Below are positions 1 to 9,230 of a stretch of 64,000 nt of DNA, one piece after another. The notes under the pieces are model-generated. The model was not told the DNA's origin. It worked only from the letters and a program-made list of their open reading frames with translations, and ran no database searches. Made by a program: the position numbers and the translations under genes. Numbering within the stretch: the stretch's first letter is position 1; each line of letters begins with the position of its first letter. The DNA is from Candidatus Zhuqueibacterota bacterium (lineage in GTDB: Bacteria; Zhuqueibacterota; Zhuqueibacteria; Residuimicrobiales; Krinioviventaceae). The stretch lies in the NCBI GenBank assembly GCA_016934825.1, contig JAFGSB010000140.1, positions 1 to 64,000 on the forward strand. Direction: 5' to 3'.

Positions 1-96
1 AATGGACATATTAATATTAAAACTTGTTTTTTAAATTAAATTGGTTTAATTTGTAAATTGTTTAAATAAACCAGGTCAAGCACAAAAAGGTCGCAC

Positions 97-819
97 ATGA
101 AAAAGAAAAATATTTTCCGTGAATATATTGAAGCTTTCGCTTTTGCTATCATAGCTGCATTAATACTTCGCGCGTTTGTCATTCAGGCATTTCGTATTCC
201 TACCGGCTCGATGAAAGATACATTGCTGATCGGTGATTTCCTGCTGGTGAATAAATTTGTATATGGTGCGAAAACACCGGACCGTATTTCCTTTACGGAT
301 ATAAAACTGCCTTCTTTCCGTTTCCCGGCATTCAAACAACCCAAAAGGGGTGATATCATTGTATTCAAATATCCCAAAGACGAAAAGCTTGATTATATCA
401 AAAGATGCATGGCGCTTTCGGGAGATACAATCGAAGTCAGGCAGGGTACTGTTTATTTAAATCATAAATCCTTTGAAAAAATTGAATTTTTAAAAAAAGA
501 ATTCGATACGGAAGATAATATATATACCAATTATTATAAAGTTACCAACGCCGAGGGCACACAATATATCATAAGGCGATACGACGGGATCAATCCAAGC
601 AGCAGGTATTTCGGCCCCGTTGTTGTGCCGGAAGGTTACCTGTTTATGATGGGGGATAACCGGGACAACAGCGCGGACAGCCGGAGCTGGGGCTTTATGC
701 CGAAAGAAAATATTGTCGGTGAAGCGCTTGTTATTTACTGGTCCTGGGATAAAAACAAGCCCATATGGAAATTGTTTTCCAAAATACGATGGGAACGTAT
801 TTTCAATATTATCCGGTGA
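97..819 (+). CDS. lepB: Signal peptidase I
   Basis: Membrane serine-lysine peptidase that removes signal peptides from proteins exported by Sec. Seen: an N-terminal membrane segment (about residues 11-31), then PTGSM with the catalytic Ser38, then YIKR with the general-base Lys102, and the family box GDNRDNSADSR near residue 190. At 240 residues it is within the usual range, and all signature boxes are intact. The ATG follows AAAAGG with suitable spacing. The next gene, hemW, starts 4 bases after the stop, so the two are probably co-transcribed. The region upstream (1-96) is AT-rich and is likely to hold the promoter. Identification is firm. Confidence 0.96.
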   Translation: MKKKNIFREYIEAFAFAIIAALILRAFVIQAFRIPTGSMKDTLLIGDFLLVNKFVYGAKTPDRISFTDIKLPSFRFPAFKQPKRGDIIVFKYPKDEKLDYIKRCMALSGDTIEVRQGTVYLNHKSFEKIEFLKKEFDTEDNIYTNYYKVTNAEGTQYIIRRYDGINPSSRYFGPVVVPEGYLFMMGDNRDNSADSRSWGFMPKENIVGEALVIYWSWDKNKPIWKLFSKIRWERIFNIIR

Positions 820-822
820 TGA

Positions 823-2007
823 ATGGGCACCTGTGCTCTTTACATTCATTTCCCGTATTGCAGACATAAATGTATTTATTGTGATTTTTATTCGATCACT
901 TTACTCAAATCAAAAAAACTGTTTATACAGTCCCTCCTGAAAGAAATACAATTATATAAATCGACTCCCCCTTTTCATATGAATCCCTTTTCAACGCTGT
1001 ATTTTGGCGGGGGTACGCCCTCCCTGCTCTCCCCGGAAGAGTTCACCTTAATATTCAATACGATCAAAACGACCTTTCAACTTGACAGTGAGCCGGAAAT
1101 TTCCATCGAAGCCAATCCGGGAACGGTGCTGGAAAAAAATTTGTTTGCCTACAAAAAAGCTGGGATAAACAGGCTGACCCTCGGCGTTCAATCCTTTTAT
1201 GACGGCGAGTTGAAAACACTGACAAGAATTCATTCGTCAAAAGAGGCCGTCAAAGCCGTTCATTCCGCCCGGCAAGCCGGGTTTGACAATTTAGGTTTTG
1301 ATCTGATATTCGGCATTCCCGGCCAGTCACTTCTTTCCTGGCGGGAGACGTTAAATAAAGCGGTTGATTTTAACCCGCAACATATATCCATGTACGGATT
1401 AACCTACGAAGCGGACACGCCTCTCACAAGGGCTGCCGAAAAAGGGGAAATGATCAAATGCGATGAAGAACTGGAACGGGACATGTATTTGACCGGTATT
1501 GAATTCCTCGAAAAAGCAGGATATGAACATTATGAAATATCCAATTTTGCTCTGCCGGGCGCCAGGTCGCAGCACAATCAAAAATATTGGGACGGCAGTG
1601 CGTATCTTGGAGTTGGCCCGTCCGCTCATTCCTATGACGGCGGACACAGATGGTGGAACGCAGCCGATGTGGAAAATTATATCAATACTCTGACAAGGGA
1701 TCAACTGCCCGTAGAAAAAAAAGAAAAACTTTCAGAAAATCAAAAACTTGAGGAAGTGATCCTGCTTGGTTTGCGGCGCGTGGAAGGATTAAACCTTGCC
1801 GAATGGAAGCAAAAATCAAAACATGACCTGTTACAACAGGCCGAAAAAATTCTGAATTTACTTGGCGGAGTCGAAACAACTGTTCCCCCCTTTATATCAT
1901 CAAAAACAGGCAAACTGTTGACAATAGTCAATCAATCGCTTTGTTTGACCCGGGAAGGACTTTTATTGTACGACACGATCTGTGAAAAACTTTTGGAAAT
2001 TATTTAA
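823..2007 (+). CDS. hemW: HemW-like radical SAM heme chaperone (coproporphyrinogen oxidase-like)
   Basis: Radical SAM protein of the HemN/HemW family; HemW members are cytoplasmic heme-binding chaperones rather than the oxygen-independent oxidase. Seen: the CX3CX2C cluster motif Cys13-Cys17-Cys20 right at the N-terminus (YIHFPYCRHKCIYCDF), the FGGGTPS motif, the EANPGT strand, GVQSF, and the C-terminal HemN domain. The short N-terminus and length of 394 residues fit HemW; HemN is longer. The start at 823 lies 4 bases after the lepB stop. A second ATG at 819 is out of frame. The 3' end overlaps the convergent lipoprotein gene by 8 bases. Confidence 0.9.
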   Translation: MGTCALYIHFPYCRHKCIYCDFYSITLLKSKKLFIQSLLKEIQLYKSTPPFHMNPFSTLYFGGGTPSLLSPEEFTLIFNTIKTTFQLDSEPEISIEANPGTVLEKNLFAYKKAGINRLTLGVQSFYDGELKTLTRIHSSKEAVKAVHSARQAGFDNLGFDLIFGIPGQSLLSWRETLNKAVDFNPQHISMYGLTYEADTPLTRAAEKGEMIKCDEELERDMYLTGIEFLEKAGYEHYEISNFALPGARSQHNQKYWDGSAYLGVGPSAHSYDGGHRWWNAADVENYINTLTRDQLPVEKKEKLSENQKLEEVILLGLRRVEGLNLAEWKQKSKHDLLQQAEKILNLLGGVETTVPPFISSKTGKLLTIVNQSLCLTREGLLLYDTICEKLLEII

Positions 2008-2827
2008 ATATCCTGACCGTCTGGGTCGTGTTAATAGGCAGCGTCAATGCCCCGTATGCCGTGTTCAGGTCCGCGGCTCCGTCGACCGCACATTCCACAT
2101 TTTGACCGGTCAGAAGACTCCGCAGTGATGACGTCAATCCCAAAAAATCGAGCGATAGAGGAATAACAATTTCTCCTTTGTCCTTTGCCGGTATCGAGGC
2201 CAATTTTTCGGTAATTCCCGAAGCGACCTTATTTCCTGCCAAACTTATATTGTAATTTAGCTTGCCGATATCGAAACCAAAAATATTATCATTTTGCAAA
2301 TCAATCCCGAGTTTTAAATCGACGCCACTTAGGCCCATTTTATCAATTTTCAGACTTTTTAAAGATACTTTCGGAATCCGTATATTCGGCAATGTACCGC
2401 TTTTACTGAACGGTATGGACATGCCAGCCAAAAGACCGCCGGGCTTAAACTGCCCGGAAAGACGGTAAGACAAGGTATCCAGGTTTTTTGTCTTTGTGAC
2501 CAGGTCATACAACGATTTGAAATTAATTGTAATCGGTATATTCAATGTACTGCTGTTCTGGCTCAATATCCGAATCTGTTCATTTTCCGTGCCTTTCAGG
2601 AAATCATTGCCCTCAATGACAAAATTATAATCATAACCGTCCAGTTGAATGCCAAAAACATTGGGGTTGTGAATTAATAATCCAAAGTCCAGGAAAATTT
2701 CATTAAAATTTACATCTGTAATATCCACACCCTTTACATTTACCGACGGCCGCTGGACTATCTGCTCAAGAGATGAACAGCCCAGTATCAAAAAAAACAG
2801 GCCAAAAAATAATTTATTTTTTCTCAT
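2000..2827 (-). CDS. LEA type 2 family lipoprotein
   Basis: Predicted secreted lipoprotein of 275 residues with two copies of the LEA-type-2/WHy fold. Seen: a lipobox (FLILGC, Cys at about residue 17), then an immunoglobulin-like repeat containing DVNFNEIFLDFGLLIHNPN and a second repeat containing MGLSGVDLKLGIDLQNDN. The 'hydrophobic-x-NPN' pattern after a strand is characteristic of these domains. The start at 2827 was chosen over an upstream ATG because AAGAAAGG lies just before it and the signal peptide then starts correctly. Bacterial members are of unknown function; binding of hydrophobic or desiccation-related ligands is speculative. It is convergent with hemW. Confidence 0.8.
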   Translation of the reverse strand: MRKNKLFFGLFFLILGCSSLEQIVQRPSVNVKGVDITDVNFNEIFLDFGLLIHNPNVFGIQLDGYDYNFVIEGNDFLKGTENEQIRILSQNSSTLNIPITINFKSLYDLVTKTKNLDTLSYRLSGQFKPGGLLAGMSIPFSKSGTLPNIRIPKVSLKSLKIDKMGLSGVDLKLGIDLQNDNIFGFDIGKLNYNISLAGNKVASGITEKLASIPAKDKGEIVIPLSLDFLGLTSSLRSLLTGQNVECAVDGAADLNTAYGALTLPINTTQTVRIFK

Positions 2828-3445
2828 CTTTAACCTTTCTTTTATGAATGAATTCAGCATGGAACAACAATAATTCATTCTGTTTTGTTTTTATAATGGT
2901 TTTTTTATCTGGAATACCCGATATAAAAATTTTGAAATTGCTTTTAATGCTTTCTTTTCGTATATAACTTTGTTGTCCGGGTAATCCCGTACATGACACC
3001 TTTATTTTTTTATCCGGATTTCGGATATAAAATTATTATCGGATTTGTCCGGCAAGAGGAAATATTCATAATCTCAAAACTTTGATATTTAATTTAAATG
3101 ACGTGTCAGGTGTAGAATTAATCATTAACCGGAAACCGGTTTTTATAAAAATAAATGTGATAATATTAATTTTATCACATTCAAAAACTGTAAAAAATAA
3201 CAAAACATACGGTATGAAAATTTCACATCTGTAAAAAGATAATAAACTTTTACCGGAAATAAAAAGTTTTCTGTTTCGGTTATATTGAGATTTCTTTTCA
3301 ATTTATTTATAAAATTACAGCGCGAAATACTTTTGATACATTTCCGAAATAAATTGATAAAATTAAAATCAAATTTTTTTTCGTTTCAATACATTTATCT
3401 CTATGTTTGTTACTGTTAAAATTTAAGTTGAAACAGGAGAACCAC
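2828..3445. other. AT-rich intergenic region with a 24-bp inverted repeat
   Basis: This is the divergent promoter region between the LEA lipoprotein and the RDD gene. It contains a perfect 8-bp inverted repeat, TGTGATAA-N8-TTATCACA, at 3156-3179, which could be an operator. A short CCGG-rich palindrome (ACCGGAAACCGGT) lies at about 3127-3140. No coding sequence is visible. Confidence 0.5.
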
Positions 3446-3925
3446 ATGAGTGAAAATAAAAAAATAGCGGCTAAAGATCAGCCATCTTTACAGCTTAAGG
3501 CGGATGTGGGCAAGCGGTTCATCGCGGCAATTATCGACACGGTAATCGCGTTTGCCATCTGTATTATCCCGTTAATTGGCGGTATTATCGGAACAGCCTA
3601 TATGCTCTTAAAAGACGGGCTGAATTATGAGTTTATGGACAGACGCTCCATCGGTAAAAAAATGATGAAATTGCGGCCGGTCACACTGGACGGCAAAGAG
3701 GTTGATATCCATGTGTCCCTTAAACGCAACTGGATGCTGGCATTGGGTGTGCTGATTATGTTTTTACTTGTCATCCCTATTTTCGGATGGGTACTGATCC
3801 CCATCGTTGCGCTGGTGTCTCTCGTTTTGGGTATAATTGAAATAATCTTTATCATATCAAAAGAAGACGGACGAAGATTGGGCGATAAAATTGCCAATAC
3901 CCAGGTGATAGAAGTGGAAGAATAA
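3446..3925 (+). CDS. RDD family membrane protein
   Basis: Small integral membrane protein of 159 residues. Seen: the RDD signature as VGKRFIAAIIDTVIAFAI (Arg then Asp in the first membrane helix), further hydrophobic segments around residues 40-55 and 95-140, and the cytoplasmic IGKKMMKL element that is typically followed by the second half of the domain. The family's function is mostly unknown; some members are linked to ion exchange or stress. The start at 3446 is supported by ACAGGAGAACCAC just upstream; the longer reading from 3407 has no such site. It appears monocistronic. Confidence 0.85.
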   Translation: MSENKKIAAKDQPSLQLKADVGKRFIAAIIDTVIAFAICIIPLIGGIIGTAYMLLKDGLNYEFMDRRSIGKKMMKLRPVTLDGKEVDIHVSLKRNWMLALGVLIMFLLVIPIFGWVLIPIVALVSLVLGIIEIIFIISKEDGRRLGDKIANTQVIEVEE

Positions 3926-4276
3926 TTCGATTTCCGAAAACCGGCATACGAATAAACCGGTCTGCCGCTCAAACAGGAGACTTTTCAGCTATTATATGCT
4001 AATAATATTATCAGTCTTTCCGGTGACCTTCCGGATTGAATTATGTTTAAATCCCGTATAAAACTGATTTATGTTGATAAATAACAACACCCCATAACGG
4101 AAAAAACGAATACGGCATATTTATTTAGTATGTTAATCCATATTCTCTTATTTTAAGGCAGTAATTTGTTTTTTTATAAAACATTATTATATTCACATGT
4201 GCCCGGCAAAACAACAACCGGAATTACATATTGCTTATAAACAGAAAAATTGAAAATCTCGGAACAGGAGTTCTAA
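3926..4276. other. Intergenic region, no gene seen
   Basis: About 350 bases of AT-rich sequence between the RDD and parvulin genes. A weak CCGG-based inverted repeat (AACCGG...CCGGTC near 3940-3961) follows the RDD stop but lacks a T-run, so I do not call it a terminator. No reading frame of interest is visible. Confidence 0.5.
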
Positions 4277-5122
4277 ATGATTATATCGGTGAACGGAGAA
4301 AAAATATCAAAAGAAATATGTGAACAGGAAATACAAAATGTACGAAGGAATAACAAAAATTTAAAAGAAGATAAAATCCAGGAACTGGCCGCGCAAAACA
4401 TTATAGACTGGACCATCATCCGGCAGGAGGCGAATAAAAAAATTGTGCAGGTTCCGGAATTTGAGATCGAAAAGGCTTTTCAGGAATTGAAAAACTCTCA
4501 TGGCGGCGATAAAGAATTTTACCAAAAATTCCATCTGACAGTTAAAGACGCTCCGATGATCAAAAAGGACCTGGAACAAAATATTAAAGTGCGTCATTTT
4601 CTGAATGATTTGACAGCCGGCGTTGAAGAACCGGATGAAAAAGCCGTAAAGAAATACTATACTGAAAACCATCATGAATTTATAAATCCGGAACAGGTTC
4701 ACGCCGCGCATATCGTAAAAGAAATCGATCCCCGGAATCCTCATTCGGCTTACCTGGAAATGAAAAAAATCAGAAATGAACTGATAAATGGGGCCGACTT
4801 TGCGGAAACGGCAAATAATTGTTCGTCGTGCAACGATTCGGGAGGCGACCTGGGTTTCTTTTCTCCGGGGAAAATGGTAGAAGAGTTCGAAACGATCGTT
4901 TTTTCCATGAAAGAAAAGGAAATCTCTCCCGTATTCAGAACACAATTCGGTTATCACATTGCCACCGTATATGAAAAAGTTACGGAAACACAAAAAGAAC
5001 TCAAAGAATGCCGTGATGACATTAAAGAAAGATTATTAATGGAATTAAAGGACAGCTTTATCGCCGAATGGGTTGATCAAATCAAAGAGAAAGCGGAAAT
5101 TAAAATAACATATTCAAAATAA
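4277..5122 (+). CDS. Parvulin-type peptidyl-prolyl cis-trans isomerase
   Basis: Folding helper that isomerises prolyl peptide bonds. Seen: an N-terminal helical SurA/trigger-like region (about residues 1-110) and a PpiC rotamase domain (about 130-245) with the conserved HAAHIVKE strand, the GGDLGFFSPGKM box and the QFGYHIATV box. No signal peptide or lipobox is present: the protein starts directly with IISVNGEKISKE, so it may act in the cytoplasm, unlike PrsA or SurA. The insert NNCSSCNDSGG carries a CxxC pair. A good GGAG site precedes the ATG. The transporter-like gene follows after 22 bases and may be co-transcribed. Confidence 0.9.
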   Translation: MIISVNGEKISKEICEQEIQNVRRNNKNLKEDKIQELAAQNIIDWTIIRQEANKKIVQVPEFEIEKAFQELKNSHGGDKEFYQKFHLTVKDAPMIKKDLEQNIKVRHFLNDLTAGVEEPDEKAVKKYYTENHHEFINPEQVHAAHIVKEIDPRNPHSAYLEMKKIRNELINGADFAETANNCSSCNDSGGDLGFFSPGKMVEEFETIVFSMKEKEISPVFRTQFGYHIATVYEKVTETQKELKECRDDIKERLLMELKDSFIAEWVDQIKEKAEIKITYSK

Positions 5123-5144
5123 TATAAAATCCGGACATACGAAA

Positions 5145-6407
5145 ATGGAACATTACAGCATATTTTATCGTTTTGGTGTGGCATTAATTATCGGATTTCT
5201 CGTCGGATTACAACGTGAGTACGCCTTTAAGCATCAGGGAAAAGAACTGGCCGCGGGAGTACGCACTTTTTCTCTGATCAGCCTGATCGGCTGTACCGCG
5301 GCCATGATGACGTCTTTAACCGAATCTCCCCTGCCTTTTATTGCGATTATAAGTATATTAGGATTACTCGTTACCGTAAATTATTTCATCCAGGCCTGGA
5401 GGGGTGAATCGGGTCTGACTACGGAAGTTGCGGCTCTTATGACCGCTCTCGCCGGGGCGCTGGTGTACTGGAATAATATGGCGCTGGGCGTTGCCCTTGC
5501 GGTGACAACTACTATATTATTGTCCTTTAAACTGGAATTACATTCATTTGCCAGACATCTAACCAAACCGGACATATTTTCCACTCTTAAATTCGCCGTC
5601 ATTTCCGTGATCATATTACCGGTACTGCCAAACAAGGTCTACGGCCCCGAGCCATTTAATATTTTTAATCCATACAAAATCTGGCTCCTGATTGTATTTA
5701 TATCCGGTATCAGTTTTATCGGGTACATTCTCATAAAAATTATTGGTCCAAGAAAAGGGATCAGTTTAACCGGTTTATTGGGCGGACTTGCCTCGAGTAC
5801 CGCCGTTACATTAAGTTTCACCCAAAGAAGCCGGGACAATACAACTCTGGCAAAACCGTTCGCGCTGGCTATACTCATTGCCTGGACGGTCATGTTTGCC
5901 CGTGTTTTGATACTGGTCGCGGCGATTAACAGTTCCATGATGAAACTGTTATGGATCCCGTTAACGGCTTCAATGTTTGCCGGTTTAATCTATTGTTTTT
6001 ATCTTTATCGCGCACAGCACTATGACGCCGAAAAAGAACATGTCTCGTTTTCAAATCCTTTCGAACTGGGACCGGCCATTAAATTCGGTATTCTCTTCAC
6101 TCTCATTTTATTCGTTTCCAAAGCGGCCCAAATTTATATGGGAAGCATCGGGCTATATTTCGCGAGTATTGTAGCCGGTTTAGCCGATGTCGATGCCATT
6201 ACACTTTCCGTGGCGAAATTAAGCCAGGGATCGCAGGGCATTAGCCATATAATAGCGGTAAGAGCCGTTGTTTTTGCCTGTGTAGCCAATACATTCGTTA
6301 AGGGTGTAATTGTCCTCATCGGCAGCGACGCCGGACTCAAACGCGCCATACTTCCGGGTTTCCTCTTGATGATGGCAACATCACTTGTGGTGGCATTTTT
6401 AATATAA
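5145..6407 (+). CDS. MgtC/SapB-DUF4010 family membrane protein
   Basis: Polytopic membrane protein of 420 residues. Seen: an N-terminal MgtC-like part (FGVALIIGFLVGLQREY, then GVRTFSLISLIG) and a C-terminal DUF4010 part with ISGISFIGYILIK, GLLGGLASSTAVTLSF and the GLADVDAITLS motif. This two-part architecture is widespread; its transport activity is unproven, and Mg2+-related or amino-acid-related roles have been suggested for relatives. It sits between a parvulin (22 bases upstream) and a DUF523 gene (17 bases downstream), suggesting a short operon. The ribosome binding site is weak. Confidence 0.88.
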   Translation: MEHYSIFYRFGVALIIGFLVGLQREYAFKHQGKELAAGVRTFSLISLIGCTAAMMTSLTESPLPFIAIISILGLLVTVNYFIQAWRGESGLTTEVAALMTALAGALVYWNNMALGVALAVTTTILLSFKLELHSFARHLTKPDIFSTLKFAVISVIILPVLPNKVYGPEPFNIFNPYKIWLLIVFISGISFIGYILIKIIGPRKGISLTGLLGGLASSTAVTLSFTQRSRDNTTLAKPFALAILIAWTVMFARVLILVAAINSSMMKLLWIPLTASMFAGLIYCFYLYRAQHYDAEKEHVSFSNPFELGPAIKFGILFTLILFVSKAAQIYMGSIGLYFASIVAGLADVDAITLSVAKLSQGSQGISHIIAVRAVVFACVANTFVKGVIVLIGSDAGLKRAILPGFLLMMATSLVVAFLI

Positions 6408-6424
6408 AACTCCTGGAGTGTATA

Positions 6425-7375
6425 ATGCAAAATCGTATTAAGCTGGGTATCAGCACCTGCCTGTTAGGAGAAAATGTCCGTTATGACGGCGGACACAAAC
6501 TCGACAGGTATTTGCGGGATATATTGGGACAGTTTGTCGAATGGGTGCCTGTTTGCCCCGAAGTGGAGTGCGGTCTGTCGACACCCCGCGAAGCCATGCA
6601 TCTCATCGGGGATCCAGGTTCACCCAGGCTTGTTACAATCAAAACAGGCATTGACTATACGGAGCAAATGCTGTCCTGGGCCGGAAAACGCCTTGAACTT
6701 TTACAAAAAGAACAATTATGCGGTTTCATTTTCAAAACAAAGTCCCCCAGTTCGGGCATGCGGGATATCAAAATTTATAATAAAAAGGGAATGGCCGTTA
6801 ACAAAGGTTCGGGCTTATGGGCAAAATCTTTCATTGAATTTTTCCCATCTCTGCCGGTGGAAGATGAAGGCCGCCTGAACGACGCCGGTTTGCGTGAGAA
6901 CTTTATCGAAAGAATATTTGTTGTACACCGCTGGAATTCCTTTATCAACAACGACGGCTCGATAAAAGGGCTGGTGAATTTTCATACCGATCATAAATTG
7001 CTGATCATGGCCCATAGTCCCGCGAAACTGCGTGAATTGGGAACTCTGGTATCAAATCCGAACAACCTTGGTAAAAACGAAATCTTTAATTTATATTATG
7101 ATTTACTTATGAAAACGCTTTTATTAAAAGCAACGGTAAATAAAAACGTAAATGTATTACAGCATATCATGGGTTATTTTAAAAAACATCTGTCCCCTGA
7201 TGAAAAGCAGGAATTACTGGACATAATAAATAATTACCATCATGGTGTGGTGCCGTTAATCGTTCCTGTTGTATTGCTGCAACACTACACCCGTAAATAC
7301 AAAGATTCCTATTTAGCAAGACAATATTATCTCAATCCCCACCCCAAAGAACTCATGCTGAGAAATCATGTTTGA
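6425..7375 (+). CDS. DUF523 and DUF1722 (YbgA-like) protein
   Basis: Fusion of DUF523 (about residues 1-150; motifs GISTCLLGENVRYDGGHK, CPEVECGLSTPREAM, SPSSGMRDI) and DUF1722 (about 170-310; FHTDHKLLIMAHS, LIVPVVLLQHYTRKY). The same fusion is found in many bacteria, often near photolyase or nucleotide-repair genes. The conserved cysteines at the N-terminus suggest metal or thiol chemistry, but no reaction is established. It is preceded by CTGGAG. Its last 8 bases overlap a small downstream reading frame. Confidence 0.92.
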   Translation: MQNRIKLGISTCLLGENVRYDGGHKLDRYLRDILGQFVEWVPVCPEVECGLSTPREAMHLIGDPGSPRLVTIKTGIDYTEQMLSWAGKRLELLQKEQLCGFIFKTKSPSSGMRDIKIYNKKGMAVNKGSGLWAKSFIEFFPSLPVEDEGRLNDAGLRENFIERIFVVHRWNSFINNDGSIKGLVNFHTDHKLLIMAHSPAKLRELGTLVSNPNNLGKNEIFNLYYDLLMKTLLLKATVNKNVNVLQHIMGYFKKHLSPDEKQELLDIINNYHHGVVPLIVPVVLLQHYTRKYKDSYLARQYYLNPHPKELMLRNHV

Positions 7376-7601
7376 TTTTGACTTCCAACGGCCCTTTGGT
7401 CTTTATCTCTTTAATCGCCCGGCATGTGAAGTTACTCCCGGTTCACAGATTCTGCAAACAACCCGCCTAAAATTGATCCCGGACACATCAGGTATTTATT
7501 ATTTAAGAGAAAATTCTCCCTGCAAATATGAAGCGGCCGCGGATATACCTCTTGATGTATGGTTTTATATAAAAGTAGCGGATTCAGAGGTAAAAAAATA
7601 A
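7368..7601 (+). CDS. Small hypothetical protein overlapping the DUF1722 gene
   Basis: Reading frame of 77 residues starting inside the last codons of the DUF523-DUF1722 gene, in the manner of a translationally coupled gene. There is only a weak GAG before the ATG. The composition is ordinary for a soluble protein (starts FDFDFQRPFGLYLF, two cysteines, Pro-rich middle). I do not recognise a family. It may be real or chance; the overlap and the absence of a competing frame are the only support. Confidence 0.4.
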   Translation: MFDFDFQRPFGLYLFNRPACEVTPGSQILQTTRLKLIPDTSGIYYLRENSPCKYEAAADIPLDVWFYIKVADSEVKK

Positions 7602-8757
7602 AATTACCATACAAATTCACTCTTGGGGAAATTTTTAACACATATCAATTTGTTAAATCTAAAAGTGTTATTCAATAAATCCTTCACTGTGAAAAGAGAA
7701 TTTTTGTACCTGATCCGATTTTATTTATCGAGCTTGAAATATTTCAAAAAAAAGTGATATTAGACATATAAGCACTTTTCGGATTCAACTTAATATGCAG
7801 TTCAACTATATGAATTAACATAACAATATATATAAGCTAAAGCTTTTAAGTGCTTATAATTAAAAAAGTTGAACATAATTCATTTTTTGTAAGGATTTAC
7901 AAATATTTTATTCAAAAAGAAAAAATTACTTGATTTTGAGAAAAACTTTGAGTAATAATAACGTGAAAGGCCAGTAAATATTAAATTGAACGGTACAGAA
8001 TTTTTTTGTGCTCTTTTATATATCAATTTCCCGGATCATAGTAAATTATTTAACCTCATATAATACTCGGAAATACAACGGGTTTTAAAATCAATCAAGT
8101 TTTTTATATAATTACGCGGATTATCATATTTTAAACAGAAGAGAAAATACATAGGCATTATTACAGTATAAATTTTTTATGAATTTAATTCATGTCTGTT
8201 TTTTTCAGATTTACTGGCTACTGAATATACGATTACCAATGCCCGGTTAAACCCGATACGACACTCTTAATATACCATTTTCAAGCTTTCAGATAAAATT
8301 AATTTTTGATTTTTAATAATTACATTAATTGATTTTATTGAAATTGTTGACCGGTTCAGGTTGCGGTGTCCGTTAACCGGAAACCAGTGATTTATAATGA
8401 AGATTGTTTAATAATTCTCATTTTTTTTGTAAATCGAGAAAATTTTTTTGCAAATAGTTGCATTTTTTAATAAAATATTATTATATTGTTACAAAATAGT
8501 ATGTTTTACAATAAAATAAAACCTATAATTATAACTAACCATAACGACCCTTTATCAGGATGTATCAGATATTGTGAATAGTTAGGTACATATCAGTCAT
8601 TTTATATAATTCTGTGAATCCGTTTTATGGAGGAATTTAAAAAATACTTTAATTATAAATATCAACAAAATAAATAAAATTTAAATGTGGATTATGCTAA
8701 AATCCTTCAAAGGGGGTTAGCTGATCTTTGAAATTCACAAAATTTAAAGGAGGATAC
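7602..8757. other. 1.15-kb AT-rich intergenic region upstream of HU
   Basis: No gene is visible on either strand. The sequence is strongly AT-rich with many T- and A-runs. A 7-bp inverted repeat (TTCAAAG at 8706-8712, CTTTGAA at 8726-8732) would form a stem-loop in the HU leader 25-50 bases before the start codon. A motif TTAACCGGAAACC near 8376 also occurs near 3127. The length and composition are consistent with a large regulatory leader or simply relaxed intergenic sequence. Confidence 0.5.
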
Positions 8758-9030
8758 ATGAACAAGGCAGAATTGATCGACAAGGTGGCTGAAGTAACCA
8801 AAACCAAAAAAGAAGCAAAAGAAGTTGTAGAATCGGTTTTATCAGCTATCACCGATGCCCTGAAAAAGGGTGATACCGTTTCATTAATTGGGTTCGGGAC
8901 CTTTAAAGTCAACCATAAACCGGCGCGTATGGGAAGGAATCCACAGACCGGCCAAACGATTCAAATTGCTGCTAAAAAAGTCCCTAAATTTGTTCCTGGA
9001 AAAGCCTTAAAAGACGTTGTAAATAAATAA
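8758..9030 (+). CDS. HU/IHF family DNA-binding protein
   Basis: Histone-like nucleoid protein, 90 residues, acting as a dimer that bends DNA. Seen: the N-terminal helices ([20 protein letters not shown]), the [11 protein letters not shown] segment and the arm signature [13 protein letters not shown] with the intercalating Pro, then [12 protein letters not shown]. It is full length. The start at 8758 is set by the strong AAAGGAGGATAC site; an upstream in-frame ATG at 8728 would add an implausible tail. It is isolated, with its own long leader. Confidence 0.96.
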   Translation: MNKAELIDKVAEVTKTKKEAKEVVESVLSAITDALKKGDTVSLIGFGTFKVNHKPARMGRNPQTGQTIQIAAKKVPKFVPGKALKDVVNK

Positions 9031-9040
9031 ACCGATTTTT

Positions 9041-9067
9041 CCACCCCGGGAATAAAACCCGGGGTGG
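9041..9067. terminator. GC-rich stem-loop after HU
   Basis: Perfect 10-bp inverted repeat CCACCCCGGG / CCCGGGGTGG with a 7-base AATAAAA loop, 10 bases after the HU stop. It is very stable, though it is not followed by a clear T-run. It probably ends HU transcription and may also face the convergent HesB-like gene. Confidence 0.6.
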
Positions 9068-9092
9068 ATATAATTATTGCTCGCCCTCATAA

Positions 9093-9120
9093 TTGAGCTG
9101 CTAATAAAAGCTCAGCTCAA
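9093..9120. terminator. Second stem-loop between HU and the HesB-like gene
   Basis: Inverted repeat TTGAGCTG (9093-9100) and CAGCTCAA (9113-9120) with a 12-base loop, between two convergent genes. It may serve as a bidirectional terminator; the T-rich stretch after it is modest. Confidence 0.4.
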
Positions 9121-9230
9121 AATTTTGCTTTCCTCTGTTTTTTTACATATTATGAGTTTTTATTGAAAAATCATTTCCCATAACTCTTATATAATTCAAA
9201 AAAACGGACCGTTCCGTGAGTATTAAAAAA

